This document shows positions 23,246-33,400 of a stretch of DNA of 47,495 nt, piece after piece. The DNA lies in assembly GCF_041807705.1 (NCBI RefSeq), contig NZ_JBGTYY010000016.1:1-47495 (forward strand), in the 5' to 3' direction. The notes below the pieces were generated by a model, which worked only from the letters and a program-made list of their open reading frames with translations, had not been told where the DNA came from and did no database searches. Position 1 is the stretch's first letter, and each line of letters starts with the position of its first letter. A program made the translations under genes and the position numbers. Origin of the DNA: Mannheimia sp041807705 (lineage in GTDB: Bacteria > Pseudomonadota > Gammaproteobacteria > Enterobacterales > Pasteurellaceae).

Positions 23246-23999
23246 TACAAATTTTGACTGTTACATCTGATTGACTTAAAAGATGTTGTAATTCTAGCGG
23301 TAAATCAGTATCTGTAAACAAATAATTTACTTCCTTAACATTTCCTAAACGTACAATCGCATTACGGCTGAATTTTGAATGATCGGTAACTAATAAAACC
23401 TGTCTGGAACACTCCATCAAGGCTCTTTTTACTTGGACTTCGTGGTAATCATAATCCAACATTGAGCCGTCTAAATCCACCGCACTAATGCCTAAAATGC
23501 CGAAATCTAAGCGGAATTGGTTGATAAAACGCACGGTTTCTTCCCCAATTAATCCGCCATCGCTTCGTAAATTTCCTCCCGCAACGGTAATTTGGCATTC
23601 CGGATTTTTCATTAAAATATGCGCCGCATTCAGATTATTGGTTACAACTTTTAAATTTTTATGTGAAAGTAGTGCTAATGCTACCGCTTCTGATGTTGTA
23701 CCAATATCTAAAAATACCGATGCTCCGTTTGGAATAAGTTTTGCTACTTGTTGAGCAATCGCATTCTTCTCTTGAGAAAAAAATTGCTTGCGGTGCGTAT
23801 AATCACTGTTTTCATTATTAGAAGGTGCAGCAGCCCCACCGTGATGACGGCGGATTAGGTTATTTTCTGCCATCTCATTTAAATCACGGCGGATTGTTTG
23901 TGGGCTAACATTCATTTGAGCCACAAGCTCTTCTGTACTGACATAACCTAGCTGATTAACGAGTTCAATAATCCTTTTATGTCTATTTGCCTGTTTCAT
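23238..23999 (-). CDS. glpR: DeoR-family repressor GlpR
   Basis: Repressor of glycerol 3-phosphate utilisation genes. It has 253 residues (E. coli 252). The N-terminal winged helix-turn-helix shows YVSTEELVAQMNVSPQTIRRDLNEM (about 19-43), followed by NLIRRHHGGAAAPS, as in E. coli GlpR. The C-terminal sugar-phosphate sensing domain has DIGTTSEAVALALL, VVTNNLNAAHIL, GGNLRSDGGLIGEETV and the DFGILGISAVDLDGSMLDYDYHEV signature. Overall similarity to E. coli GlpR is high along the whole length. The coding end overlaps ubiA by 8 bases, an odd pairing of a carbon regulator with quinone synthesis. No glp structural genes are in the window. Confidence 0.92.
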   Translation of the reverse strand: MKQANRHKRIIELVNQLGYVSTEELVAQMNVSPQTIRRDLNEMAENNLIRRHHGGAAAPSNNENSDYTHRKQFFSQEKNAIAQQVAKLIPNGASVFLDIGTTSEAVALALLSHKNLKVVTNNLNAAHILMKNPECQITVAGGNLRSDGGLIGEETVRFINQFRLDFGILGISAVDLDGSMLDYDYHEVQVKRALMECSRQVLLVTDHSKFSRNAIVRLGNVKEVNYLFTDTDLPLELQHLLSQSDVTVKICNE

Positions 24000-24025
24000 A
24001 TTTCCCCTTTTGCAAAAAAGCTGCA

Positions 24026-24055
24026 GAAAAAGACCGCTTGCAAGCGGTCTTTTTT
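24026..24055. terminator. Terminator built from head-to-head uptake signals (purB)
   Basis: AAAAAGACCGCTTG and CAAGCGGTCTTTTTT abut without a spacer, giving a near-perfect inverted repeat flanked by A and T runs. It follows the purB stop on the minus strand and precedes the glpR promoter region. Confidence 0.8.
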
Positions 24056-24065
24056 CAGTTAAATT

Positions 24066-25433
24066 TTACAATTTCTCAACAAGTTCAACAGCATAGCCGA
24101 TATAGGTTGCCGGTGTCATCTCTTTTAAACGATTTTTTTCGTTTTCTGGAATGTCTAACTTATCAATAAACTCACGCATTGCCGTTTCATCAACACGTTT
24201 ACCACGAGTTAGTTCCTTAAGTTTTTCGTACGGTTTTTCAATGCCATAACGACGCATTACCGTTTGAATTGGTTCGGCTAACACTTCCCAGTTTTGGTTG
24301 AGTTCATCACGCAAGTGTTGCTCGTTCACTTCTAATTTGCTAATGCCTTTTAAGGTTGAAGCATAAGCAATTAACGCATAACCTAAACCTACGCCTAAAT
24401 TACGCAATACGGTTGAGTCGGTTAAGTCACGTTGCCAGCGAGAGATTGGTAATTTTTGCCCTAAGTGTGCCATTACTGCATTCGCTAAACCTAAGTTACC
24501 CTCTGAGTTTTCAAAGTCAATCGGGTTCACTTTATGCGGCATCGTGCTTGAGCCAATTTCGCCTGCAATAGTGCGTTGTTTGAAATGATTTAACGCAATG
24601 TATCCCCACATATCACGATCAAAGTCGATCAAAATAGTGTTAAAACGACCCACACAATCAAAGAACTCCGCAATATAATCGTGCGGTTCAATTTGTGTTG
24701 TGTACGGATTCCAAGTTACGCCTAAAGACTCTACAAATTCTTGGCTGAATGTATGCCAATCAATATCAGGGTAAGCCGATAAATGAGCATTATAATTACC
24801 CACCGCACCGTTGATTTTCGCCAAAATCTCTAAATTTTCTAACTGTTTATATTGACGTTGTAAACGATACGCCACATTTGCCATCTCTTTACCCATTGTT
24901 GTCGGGCTAGCTGGCTGACCATGCGTGCGTGAAAGCAATGGAATATATTGATAACGTTGTGCTAGCTCTACCACCACATCAATCACTTTTTTCCACTCAG
25001 GTAATAATACCTCTGCACGAGCAGTTTTCAACATTAAGGCGTGTGAAGTATTGTTGATGTCTTCAGAAGTACAAGCAAAATGAATAAATTCATTCACTGC
25101 TTGTAATTCAGGCAATGCCTCACATTTTTCTTTTAAAAAATACTCTACTGCTTTTACATCGTGGTTGGTCGTGCGTTCAATGGTTTTAATACGATTTGCA
25201 TCTTCTAACGAGAAATTAGCGACAATTTGATCTAAGTAATCGTTTGCTTTTTCAGAAAATACTGGAACTTCCTTGATTTGTGCGTGAAATGCCAATTTTT
25301 GTAACCAACGAACCTCAACTTCCACACGGAATTTTAATAATCCAAATTCACTGAAAATTGGGCGAAGACTAGATACCTTGTCTTGATAGCGACCATCGAT
25401 GGGGGATAACGCAGTTAAAGCAGTAAGTTCCAT
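24066..25433 (-). CDS. purB: Adenylosuccinate lyase
   Basis: Catalyses two fumarate-releasing steps of purine synthesis (SAICAR to AICAR, and adenylosuccinate to AMP). It has 455 residues (E. coli 456). The fumarase-superfamily signature GSSTMPHKVNPIDFENSEG (near residue 295) contains the catalytic Ser loop. The active-site residues in FACTSEDINNTSHAL and LSRTHGQPASPTTMGKE are intact. It starts MELTALTALSPIDGRYQDKV, as in enterobacteria. It lies directly downstream of hflD with a 33-base gap, so the two form an operon in the same order as in E. coli (hflD-purB). Confidence 0.97.
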   Translation of the reverse strand: MELTALTALSPIDGRYQDKVSSLRPIFSEFGLLKFRVEVEVRWLQKLAFHAQIKEVPVFSEKANDYLDQIVANFSLEDANRIKTIERTTNHDVKAVEYFLKEKCEALPELQAVNEFIHFACTSEDINNTSHALMLKTARAEVLLPEWKKVIDVVVELAQRYQYIPLLSRTHGQPASPTTMGKEMANVAYRLQRQYKQLENLEILAKINGAVGNYNAHLSAYPDIDWHTFSQEFVESLGVTWNPYTTQIEPHDYIAEFFDCVGRFNTILIDFDRDMWGYIALNHFKQRTIAGEIGSSTMPHKVNPIDFENSEGNLGLANAVMAHLGQKLPISRWQRDLTDSTVLRNLGVGLGYALIAYASTLKGISKLEVNEQHLRDELNQNWEVLAEPIQTVMRRYGIEKPYEKLKELTRGKRVDETAMREFIDKLDIPENEKNRLKEMTPATYIGYAVELVEKL

Positions 25434-25466
25434 TGTGTAATGTTCTCCAAAATAATAAATGTTCGG

Positions 25467-26096
25467 TTAAATTTGACGATAAAGCTGTTGAGCTTGGTTG
25501 AAAATTTTCTTGCGTGAGAATAAAAACTGCCAGCGGCTACCACCTACTTGTTGCCATAAAATTGCCGCACGAATGCCCGCAAGCAGTGAAGCTCTAATTT
25601 TGTGCTGAATATCAGGGCGGACCAAGTAATCTTGCATTCCCATCACGTGAATTTTCGTGCCTAACGGGCTAATAATATCGCTGTAAATTGCGGCTAAATT
25701 CGCAATCATCTGATCAGCTAAAACATCATCTTCATAAAGTGGTAATTGACGTTCAATTTGCTGTAAACGCTGCGCAAGTTGTTGTTTTGCTTCAGGATTT
25801 TTATCTAGTTTTTGGCTAAGAGCAATCAGGCTTATCCAATAACGCCCCACTTCAGTATCTAACTTACCATTGCCACCACCTGTTTGAGATAACGCCGTTT
25901 CCAATCCAATTTTTAGATGAGAAAGGTCATCGCCAAACACACTTAGCGTGGATTCAGGCTGAGTCACTAATAAGCTACGGATAGATTGCCTAAACACATC
26001 TCTATCTGCCGTACCTTTATGTGCAAATTGCTGTACTAAATTCGCTGCTTGGCATACGCCTGCATAAGCAATGGTAATATCGTGATAATCTGCCAT
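25467..26096 (-). CDS. hflD: High-frequency lysogenization protein HflD
   Basis: Inner-membrane-associated protein. In E. coli it binds phage lambda CII and affects lysogeny; its housekeeping role is unclear. It has 209 residues (E. coli 213) and is mostly helical. Family-like segments include MADYHDITIAYAGVCQAANLVQQFAHKG at the start, VGRYWISLIALSQKL in the middle, and HKIRASLLAGIRAAILWQQVGGSRWQFLFSRKKI at the end. It is followed by purB, as in enterobacteria. The usual upstream neighbour mnmA is absent; the hicAB module sits there instead. Confidence 0.92.
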   Translation of the reverse strand: MADYHDITIAYAGVCQAANLVQQFAHKGTADRDVFRQSIRSLLVTQPESTLSVFGDDLSHLKIGLETALSQTGGGNGKLDTEVGRYWISLIALSQKLDKNPEAKQQLAQRLQQIERQLPLYEDDVLADQMIANLAAIYSDIISPLGTKIHVMGMQDYLVRPDIQHKIRASLLAGIRAAILWQQVGGSRWQFLFSRKKIFNQAQQLYRQI

Positions 26097-26167
26097 TTTT
26101 CTAAAATCAGTCTCTATTTCAAAATTGGTGGAGAATATAGCATTTTTTAGCCTTGTTTTGAATGCTA

Positions 26168-26203
26168 AAAGGCATTTATCCAGAGAAAAAGATAAATGCC
26201 TTT
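26168..26203 (-). terminator. Hairpin after hicB
   Basis: AAAGGCATTTATC and GATAAATGCCTTT form a perfect 13-bp stem with a 10-base loop, followed on the minus strand by only a short UUUU. It lies 11 bases past the hicB stop. Confidence 0.65.
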
Positions 26204-26213
26204 AATTTAAATA

Positions 26214-26624
26214 TTAGTAATTTGTTAAAATACGTTCACTTGCCACTTGAGCTAAAAAGCCACTTCGGGTTTTATATGCAGGGTTTTGAGCAACAAACTC
26301 ATCAATACGGCGAATTAATAATGAGGGTAAAGTTACATTAATTTTCTCTGTTTTCCCCATTAAATGCGTTAAATCTACATCTACTAAAGCGAAAATAAAA
26401 TCTTTGTATTCTGGATTATTTTTATGATTTTCAAGTGCTGTAGGTTGTGGAATAGCTTCACCATCTTCAATTAATGTTTCGATATGAAATGATATAGCCT
26501 CTTTAGCATTATTAAAAGCCTCTTCTAAGGTATCTCCTGCTGAAAAGCAGCCCTCCACATCAGGAACAATAACTCCGTAGGCTTGTTTTTCATTCCCCAT
26601 CTCGATTGCAATAGGATATAACAT
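26214..26624 (-). CDS. hicB: HicB-type antitoxin
   Basis: Antitoxin of a HicAB type II toxin-antitoxin pair, neutralising HicA and binding the operon's DNA. It has 136 residues from the second of two adjacent ATG codons. That start is 6 bases from the ribosome site AAGGAG, whereas the first ATG (26627) would be only 3 bases away; either may be used. The N-terminal HicB fold (residues 1-70) shows YGVIVPDVEGCFSAGDTLEEAFNNAKEAI. The C-terminal part (INVTLPSLLIRRIDEFVAQNPAYKTRSGFLAQVASERIL) looks like a ribbon-helix-helix DNA-binding domain. It follows hicA with no gap (TAA immediately followed by ATG), and the ribosome site lies in the hicA 3' end. Confidence 0.9.
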   Translation of the reverse strand: MLYPIAIEMGNEKQAYGVIVPDVEGCFSAGDTLEEAFNNAKEAISFHIETLIEDGEAIPQPTALENHKNNPEYKDFIFALVDVDLTHLMGKTEKINVTLPSLLIRRIDEFVAQNPAYKTRSGFLAQVASERILTNY

Positions 26625-26627
26625 CAT

Positions 26628-26813
26628 TTACTCCTTAATAGCAGCTTGTTTTAATATTGATTTAACTGTTGCAGTCGGTAAATCTTTTTTCGGATGAGGG
26701 CTTGTTACTCTTCCCTTTTTAGTTGGATGTTTATATTGATGATGGCTACCTTTAATTCCAACTAAAAACCAACCATCTGCAACGATTAATTTTACTAAAC
26801 TTCGACTATCCAT
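26628..26813 (-). CDS. hicA: HicA-type mRNA interferase toxin
   Basis: Toxin that cleaves mRNA and tmRNA when free of HicB. It has 61 residues, the usual size. The dsRNA-binding-like fold is recognisable from MDSRSLVKLIVADGWFLVG, the catalytic-histidine motif GSHHQYKHPTKKGRVTSPHP (His near residue 24) and the C-terminal KDLPTATVKSILKQAAI. Toxin precedes antitoxin, as in most hicAB loci. A palindrome over the promoter is the probable operator. The pair lies between hflD and cydC without flanking transposase or direct repeats that I can see, so arrival by transfer is inferred only from family habit. Confidence 0.9.
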   Translation of the reverse strand: MDSRSLVKLIVADGWFLVGIKGSHHQYKHPTKKGRVTSPHPKKDLPTATVKSILKQAAIKE

Positions 26814-26830
26814 AAATGCCTCGCCTAAGT

Positions 26831-26869
26831 TTAATAGAGTTACTATAACTCTATTAATAGCAATTACAA
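26831..26869 (-). promoter_or_regulatory. hicAB promoter with palindromic operator
   Basis: TTAATAGAGTT and AACTCTATTAA are perfect 11-base arms with a 5-base spacer (26831-26857). On the minus strand the spacer holds the -10 TATAGT, and TTGTAA lies 16 bases upstream (26869-26864) as a -35. The layout suits autorepression by HicB or HicAB. The remaining bases to 26951 hold nothing I can assign. Confidence 0.75.
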
Positions 26870-26951
26870 CAATTTATTGATAGTCTCCTGTTTTATTAAG
26901 TTATAAACAACTGCATAAATCCAACTTTTCGATCCACATCACAAAAATAAG

Positions 26952-28619
26952 CTACCCCACCAGTCTTCCATTATCCATTCGATAAACCACATCAAATCTA
27001 TCTAATCCGCTTTGTCTGTGGGTGATCATCAATAAAGTTCTGTCTGCACAGTGAGTAAGGATAAGGTTTAAGATCTGCTGTTCGGTTTCACGATCTAGCC
27101 CTTCGGTTGGTTCGTCTAGTAGCACTAATTCGGCTGAACTTAGTAGCAAACGAGCTAGCCCTAAGCGGCGTTGTTCACCGCCTGAAAGGGGTCTACCGCC
27201 TTCGCCTAGCCAAAGGTTTAATCCTTCGGTTTCCAGCAAGTAGCCTAAGCCGACTTTTTGCACCACATCAATCATTTGCTCATCTGTAGCTTCTGCGTTG
27301 CCCATTAATAAATTATCGCGCAGCGTTTGGCTAAAAATATGGACACGTTGGCTTAAAGTAACTAATTTTGAGCGTAAGGTTTGTTCGGAGAAATCATCAA
27401 TTTTGTAATTATTTAGCCAAATTTGACCGCTTGTTGGGTCATAATTACGGTTTAATAATTGGAAAATGGTTGATTTACCGCTGCCTGTTTTCCCTAAAAT
27501 AGCCACTTTCTGCCCTTTTAACACTTCAAAAGAGAGGTTGTTTAATACCTGTTGTTCGCCATTCAAATAAGCAAAATTAGCCTTTTCAAAACGTACAAGA
27601 GGTTGATTTTGGCTCAAATTTTGCCATTCTGCCGAGCCATTAAATTCTACGCTTGGTTTTTGTTCAGTAATTTCATTAATGCGTTCTGCCGCTGTAATCA
27701 CTTGCCCTAAATGTAAAAACGCCATACCGATAGGTGCAAGAATTTCAGCCGATGCCATCACACAAAACACCACTAATGCAATTAAAGCCTCTGGATATTT
27801 TGCACTCGGTACATTTATCGCAGTAGAAACTAAATAAAGGATTACACAGGTTAAAACACCGTTTGAGAGCATCACGATACTATTTGATACTCCTGCCAGT
27901 TGGCTTTCTTTACTTTGTGCATTCAGCCATTGGCGTTCGACATGCTGTAGTTTTTCAGAGGCTTGATTGAGTTGCCCGAAAAGCAAAAACTCCGCATTTA
28001 GCTGAACCCATTCAATAAATTGGCTGCGGTAATTTGCTCTATTTTCTACCGCCTTTTTCCCAAGATTTAACCCTAATCGATAAAACACAATAGGAATAAT
28101 CACTAATAATGCCAATAGACTTCCACAAATAATAAGCATTAATGGTACTGACACAAATGACAACCCAATTGCCATAAATAAGATCACCATTACTGCACTT
28201 ATAAAAGGTGAGATGAGATTCAGGTAAATTGTATCAAGGATATCAACATCCGCCACCAAACGGTTTAACAATTCACTATTTCTAAAATGGCTTAAACCAC
28301 TTGGGCTAAGTGGAATAAGTTTTTTGAAAACGGTCACTCGTAAGTTTGCCAAGACACGGAAAGTCGCATCGTGCGTTACCAGCTTTTCAAAATAGCGGAC
28401 TGCAGTTCTAGAAGCGGCTAACCCTCTTACCCCTGATGATGGATAGAAAAAGTTGAAGATCATCGCATTCCCTGCCAAAAAGGAGGCCGCTAAAAACCAA
28501 CCAGAAAGGCTTAACAAGCCAATACTGGCTGAAAGCCCTAAAATAGCAAGCACAATGCCTAATAATAAACGCCCAAAATGGGTTTGATAGAGAGAAAAAA
28601 ATGGGAATAATGCTTTCAT
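26952..28619 (-). CDS. cydC: Glutathione/cysteine exporter subunit CydC
   Basis: Half of the heterodimeric ABC exporter CydDC, which sends thiols to the periplasm and is required to assemble cytochrome bd. It has 555 residues. Six membrane helices occupy about residues 15-290 (LLLGIVLAILGLSASIGLLSLSGWFLAASFLAG). The nucleotide-binding domain has Walker A GKTGSGKST near residue 370, the signature LSGGEQRRLGLARLLL, and Walker B LVLLDEPTEGLD. The start overlaps the cydD stop by one base (TAATG), so the two are translationally coupled. The cydD-first order matches E. coli. Confidence 0.95.
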   Translation of the reverse strand: MKALFPFFSLYQTHFGRLLLGIVLAILGLSASIGLLSLSGWFLAASFLAGNAMIFNFFYPSSGVRGLAASRTAVRYFEKLVTHDATFRVLANLRVTVFKKLIPLSPSGLSHFRNSELLNRLVADVDILDTIYLNLISPFISAVMVILFMAIGLSFVSVPLMLIICGSLLALLVIIPIVFYRLGLNLGKKAVENRANYRSQFIEWVQLNAEFLLFGQLNQASEKLQHVERQWLNAQSKESQLAGVSNSIVMLSNGVLTCVILYLVSTAINVPSAKYPEALIALVVFCVMASAEILAPIGMAFLHLGQVITAAERINEITEQKPSVEFNGSAEWQNLSQNQPLVRFEKANFAYLNGEQQVLNNLSFEVLKGQKVAILGKTGSGKSTIFQLLNRNYDPTSGQIWLNNYKIDDFSEQTLRSKLVTLSQRVHIFSQTLRDNLLMGNAEATDEQMIDVVQKVGLGYLLETEGLNLWLGEGGRPLSGGEQRRLGLARLLLSSAELVLLDEPTEGLDRETEQQILNLILTHCADRTLLMITHRQSGLDRFDVVYRMDNGRLVG

Positions 28620-30385
28620 TAGATTTCTCCCTGATGAACTAATTCATTACGCAATAACTCGGCAAAAAAGCCTGTATGTTCCAATTCGCTAAAGCTACCT
28701 TGTTGGATAATCTGCCCCTGTTTCATTACCCAAATTTCATCGCATTGAGTTAAATCTTCCACACGGTGAGTAATCATCAAGGTGGTTTGCTCTCGGCTTA
28801 GATGGTGTAACGCCTCTAACACTTGCTGTTCGGAGTCGATATCTAAACTTGCCGTTGGCTCATCAAGTAGCAATAACTCATAAGGGCGTAACAAGGCTCT
28901 AGCAATCGCAATACGCTGTGCTTGCCCACCTGAAATACCGATATTACTATCTTGAACTTGATGTTCTAAGCCTAAACGAGAGACAAATTCGTCCGCTTTT
29001 GATAAACGTAAGGCTCTAGCAATTTCATCTTCAGTTGCCTCTGCATTACCCATTAAAATATTCTCTTTTAAGGTTCCACGCATTAACTGTGGGTTCTGCC
29101 CTACCCAAGCTAATTTCGCTCTCCATTCGCTTAAATTTAGTTCACGCAATTCTGTGCCGTTAATTTTGACCGATCCTTCATAAGGCAAGAAGCCGAGTAA
29201 CATATTCATTAACGAGCTTTTACCTGCCCCACTTTGCCCAACTAACGCAATATGTTGATGTGCATTTAGTATAAAATTCAATGGTTGTGTAAGAGCTTTC
29301 CTTTGTTGAGAAAGAATCACACAGGCTTTTGCTTCAATCACAAGCGGTCGATTTTCTATAGATTTTTGCAAATCATTTGATTGTATTTTTACTTCTTCTT
29401 TCAGAATACGTTCAATATCATCTGCTGCACTAATCGCCGCTGCTTTATCGTGATAAAACACACCTAATTCACGCATTGGCTGATAAAATTCAGGGGCTAA
29501 CATTAAGCAGAAAAAGCCGATAAACAACGTAAATCCCGTTCCATAATAACCAAAATCTAACTCACCTAGAAAAAGAAAGCCAAAATAGACTGCCATCACA
29601 GCAATAGATACAGAAGTAAAAAACTCTAACACGGCGGACGATAAAAACGCCATTTTGAGAATATCCATCGTACTGGTGCGGAAATCTTCTGTACTTTGGT
29701 AAATCTGCTCGGTCTGTTTTTCAGCTTGCCCGAATAAACGGATTGTTTCCAAGCCTTTCAATTTATCTAGGAATTGCCCGCTGATACGGGAAAGAATACC
29801 GATATTACGCTGATTTGCCTCAACCGCTTTCCAACCGGCTAAAATCATAAATAAAGGTAATAATGGAATAGTCGCAAACAGAATCACGCCTGCCAACCAG
29901 TTAATCGGAAAGACAAAACAGAGAATAACAAGCGGTATAATTAATGAGAGAAATTGCTGTGGCAAATAACGAGCGTAGAAATTGTGCAGGTTTTCCACTT
30001 GCTCCAACATTAATGTTGCCCAGCTCCCTGCCGGTTTTTGTTGAAGGCTCATCGGGCCGACCGTTTCCATTTTCGCTAAAATTTGCTTACGAAGATGTAA
30101 ACGCAATGTTTGTCCTGCCTGAAAGCCCACTCGTTCACGTAGAAAAATAAACAACGCTCTTGCCACAAAACAGCCAAATAGCGTAATAATTTCTAACACA
30201 AAATGATTCGGCGATTGCTTTTCAATAATCATTTTTTGCAACATTATGGCAATCAGCCACATCTGCCCAATCATACATAAACCGCTGAAAATCCCTAACA
30301 GCACGTTTAAATACACCTGTTTTTTAATGACTTTTTGCTGACTTCTAAGCCATTTCTGCAATTCACGTTGGCGTTGTTTTTCCAT
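28619..30385 (-). CDS. cydD: Glutathione/cysteine exporter subunit CydD
   Basis: Partner of CydC in the thiol-exporting ABC complex of the inner membrane. It has 588 residues (E. coli 588). The membrane domain spans about residues 20-320. It is followed by an ATPase domain with Walker A GQSGAGKSSLMN near residue 388, the signature ISGGQAQRIAIARALL, and Walker B LLLLDEPTASLD, ending with a switch His in MITHRVEDL. It starts MEKQRQRELQKWLRSQQKVIKK. Uptake signals occur within the gene at 29340 and 29928, unusual only in being in coding DNA. No trxB lies upstream; the promoter region holds another uptake signal and the tamB terminator. Confidence 0.95.
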   Translation of the reverse strand: MEKQRQRELQKWLRSQQKVIKKQVYLNVLLGIFSGLCMIGQMWLIAIMLQKMIIEKQSPNHFVLEIITLFGCFVARALFIFLRERVGFQAGQTLRLHLRKQILAKMETVGPMSLQQKPAGSWATLMLEQVENLHNFYARYLPQQFLSLIIPLVILCFVFPINWLAGVILFATIPLLPLFMILAGWKAVEANQRNIGILSRISGQFLDKLKGLETIRLFGQAEKQTEQIYQSTEDFRTSTMDILKMAFLSSAVLEFFTSVSIAVMAVYFGFLFLGELDFGYYGTGFTLFIGFFCLMLAPEFYQPMRELGVFYHDKAAAISAADDIERILKEEVKIQSNDLQKSIENRPLVIEAKACVILSQQRKALTQPLNFILNAHQHIALVGQSGAGKSSLMNMLLGFLPYEGSVKINGTELRELNLSEWRAKLAWVGQNPQLMRGTLKENILMGNAEATEDEIARALRLSKADEFVSRLGLEHQVQDSNIGISGGQAQRIAIARALLRPYELLLLDEPTASLDIDSEQQVLEALHHLSREQTTLMITHRVEDLTQCDEIWVMKQGQIIQQGSFSELEHTGFFAELLRNELVHQGEI

Positions 30386-30413
30386 AACTTTTGTAAATTT
30401 TTCTGCTTTTTTA

Positions 30414-30422
30414 ACCGCTTGT
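30414..30422 (-). repeat. DNA uptake signal (ACAAGCGGT)
   Basis: Inverted copy, ACCGCTTGT, about 30 bases upstream of the cydD start. Confidence 0.85.
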
Positions 30423-30449
30423 AAATAAAGCTGCCATTCTACTATAAAG

Positions 30450-30485
30450 CAAAAAGGTTGTTAATGCTCTGATTAACAACCTTTT
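30450..30485 (-). terminator. Intrinsic terminator of tamB
   Basis: On the minus strand AAAAGGTTGTTAAT and ATTAACAACCTTTT form a 14-bp stem around a 6-base loop, ending in U5. It lies 3 bases past the tamB stop and before the cydD promoter. Confidence 0.85.
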
Positions 30486-30488
30486 GAA

Positions 30489-33400
30489 TTAAAACAGTTT
30501 ATCAAACTGGAAGCGGTACATTAAATCAACCGCTTGGTTTACGTTGGAAACCCATTGTAAATAGAGTCTTGGGGTTAAGTTGTATCGCAATGTCAGCTCG
30601 GTAAGTGGAGCAAAAACACCCACGCCGTATTTCACACGGAAGCGAGGCGAGAGGCTGGCACTCACTTCTACTTTGGTGTTGTCGCCAATGCCTGCGGTAC
30701 TGACGCTAAGATCTTTTAAGCCAAAGACACTGCCTACATCGCCTACCAATTTGCTGCTTTTTGACAAACTCATACTTAATAAAGCCGCCGCAACCGCATT
30801 GCTTGAGTCTGCATCGCCACTGCTTTCGAGCGACCGCCCTGTTAAGATGTAAGAGAGAGCTTCATTTTGCGACATTGCAGGATCGGAGAATACTTTTACA
30901 TTTGGCGAATCCGCCAAGCCTGTTACCCGTACCCCTGCGGTAATGGTTGGATCTTCCATTGCATCAGGGTTTCTCACCGCTTCAATATCTAAGTACGGCT
31001 GTGATGGCGAACCTGCGAAGCTGATATTTCCTTTGCGGATCAACAAGTCTTGCCCATAAGCGGCAAAACGTCCTTCGTCTAAGCGAACTTGTCCGTAAAG
31101 CCCTAGCCCCTGTTTGCCTTGACGCACCGAGAGCAAGCCGTTTAGATTACTATTCAAGCCGTATGCTTTGAGCTTAACATCGTTGCCGATGTTAATTTTA
31201 ATATCCGCATTAATCGCCATTCCGCCCGCAGTTTCGTTTGGAATAGTGCGTTGATTAAACGGCACTTTGTTTCTTGCCGAGCCGTCCATAATCACTTCAT
31301 CGCTACTTACGCTAACCGCCTGTGCCGGCAATTCTTCCACTTCAATTCTTGCCCACGGCACATCAATATTACCGCTTAAAGTTAAAAGCGTTGGGGTTGC
31401 CACAACTTGAATATCAGGGCTAATTTCTACTCTTGCTAAATTAGGAACATCCACCCTAAAACGGTTAGCTTGGGCATGAACTCTGGTTCGCCACGCATTA
31501 ATATTTCGCCAGTCTGCATCTCCTTCTAAGCGTAACTCACTTTCTTTTGTTTGCAGCCTACCTGTTAAAGTGGAGGTTGCACCGTGAAAGTTCATCGCTA
31601 AATTACCGCCTGTTACATCAAACGGCATTGTTACAGAGCGTGCTTTTAAGCCTGTTAAATTCAAGTTACCCTGTAGCAACGGCGAGGTTGCATTACCACT
31701 TACCGTGAGGCGAGCATTAATTCTGCCATCAACAAAATCACCTCGCTCAAGTAGTGGACTAATCAGTTTTAACGTTAATTGGTCAATATTAATATTGCCC
31801 GATAATGTTCTCGCATTATTTAAATCCCGCATCACAATATCGGTTGTCAGTGTGCCGTTATTTTCAACTCTTAAATTTGATTTAAGGGCTAAATTGTTAT
31901 CCGACATTTTCAAATTGATTTTTAACGGCGAAACCGTAAGCGGGAAGGTTTTTCCACCTTCCATTTTCTGTACAAATTTAATAGAATTGGACGTGAGATC
32001 CAAATTAACCTGTGGCTGTTTATTTTTAAACCACGCTGCTTCGCCTTTGGCATTCACAATACCTGAAATTTGACTGGTATTATCAAGATAATCTTGCAAC
32101 ACCACTAAATTAAAATTGCGAATATCGAAAGGCACTTTCCCCTCTTGTCCTGCATTAAATGCAGTTGGGAAACAGAGATGAATTTTCGGGTTATGCCAAC
32201 AGTGAGCCGACACATTGGCATTAATCGCCTTGTTGTCATATTTCACATTAACGGTTTTATCGGTTTGGAACTTGCCAAACTCGGTGGATTGAATAGCCAC
32301 GTTGCTTAGCTGCCCTTCCCAAATCTGTTGCAAGCGGTCAAATTTTCCGGAAATTTGCAAATCTGATCCTGCAGGATTACCTTTTGAGGTTAATTTCAGA
32401 GTGTGATTTGCTTCATTTCCTTTTGCCAATAAAGTAGCACTTTCCACCTTAATATCATTATAGGCAAATTGACGTAGCCCTAATTCCACATCGCCTTGAA
32501 TAGTTTGTTCGGTGGTAATTTTTCCCTTTGCAGTTAAATGCTGTAATTTAAACTGATCATAGCTAACATTTGAAGCCACTAAATCCAAATCCACATTTGG
32601 CTCGGCAAGTTTGCCTGATAATTTTACATTACCATTCATACTCGCGTTTAAATTCGGCACCAAGCCTTGTAAATTCGGGGCTTTGATATCAGCATAAAAG
32701 TCTGATTTTTCGCCTAAAAGCCCTTTCAGATCAATTTTGTTTTCGCCATAAATCAGCGATAAACCCGGCACATCTAAAAGTTGCTGATTGCTAGCGTTTA
32801 AATTCCCTGTTAATTGCAGATTTTTTTGATGCAATGAGCCTTTAATATCAATATTTGACACATCTGCTTTCCAATCTGAACCTGTATTACCACGCCCTGC
32901 ATAACCTTGAGTAGCAAGAGAGCCTGATAATACCGCCGCCCAATCAGGCACTAATGCCTTAGTATTGATATTGTTCAGCTTAAGGTTGGAATCCCACTCA
33001 ACTCCTTCCGTCCAATCAATTAAGCCTGTCAGTTGAGCATTACCGTCTAAAGTATTTAGCAGTAAATCGTGAATATTAAAATGCGTTAATTCGCCATTGC
33101 CTTTTAAATCAGCAGAACTTGGCGGGATGCCCATTCCTTTGACACTCACTTTGGCAGCCAAATTATAGGCAAGCAAATTGCCATTGAGGTGAATATCGAT
33201 ATTCTCTAACTGCAACACATCATCGCCTTTTTGTGGGGCGAAAGGATACTTCATTGCTTCACTCTTAAGCACCAGATCAAAAGGCATTTTTGGGGTTGCA
33301 AGCTCAATATCCCCCTCTAAAGCAGCGTTAATTGCTCCGTCTGTTTTTAAATTCAGCACAGTCTTATCATACAATTCGCCTGAAAGCGTGGCATTGATAT

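Noticed and set aside
26920..26945. CRP-like TGTGATGTGGATCGA upstream of hicA
   Set aside because: Only one half matches (TGTGA), the second half is TCGAA, and its distance to the hicA promoter does not fit known CRP classes.
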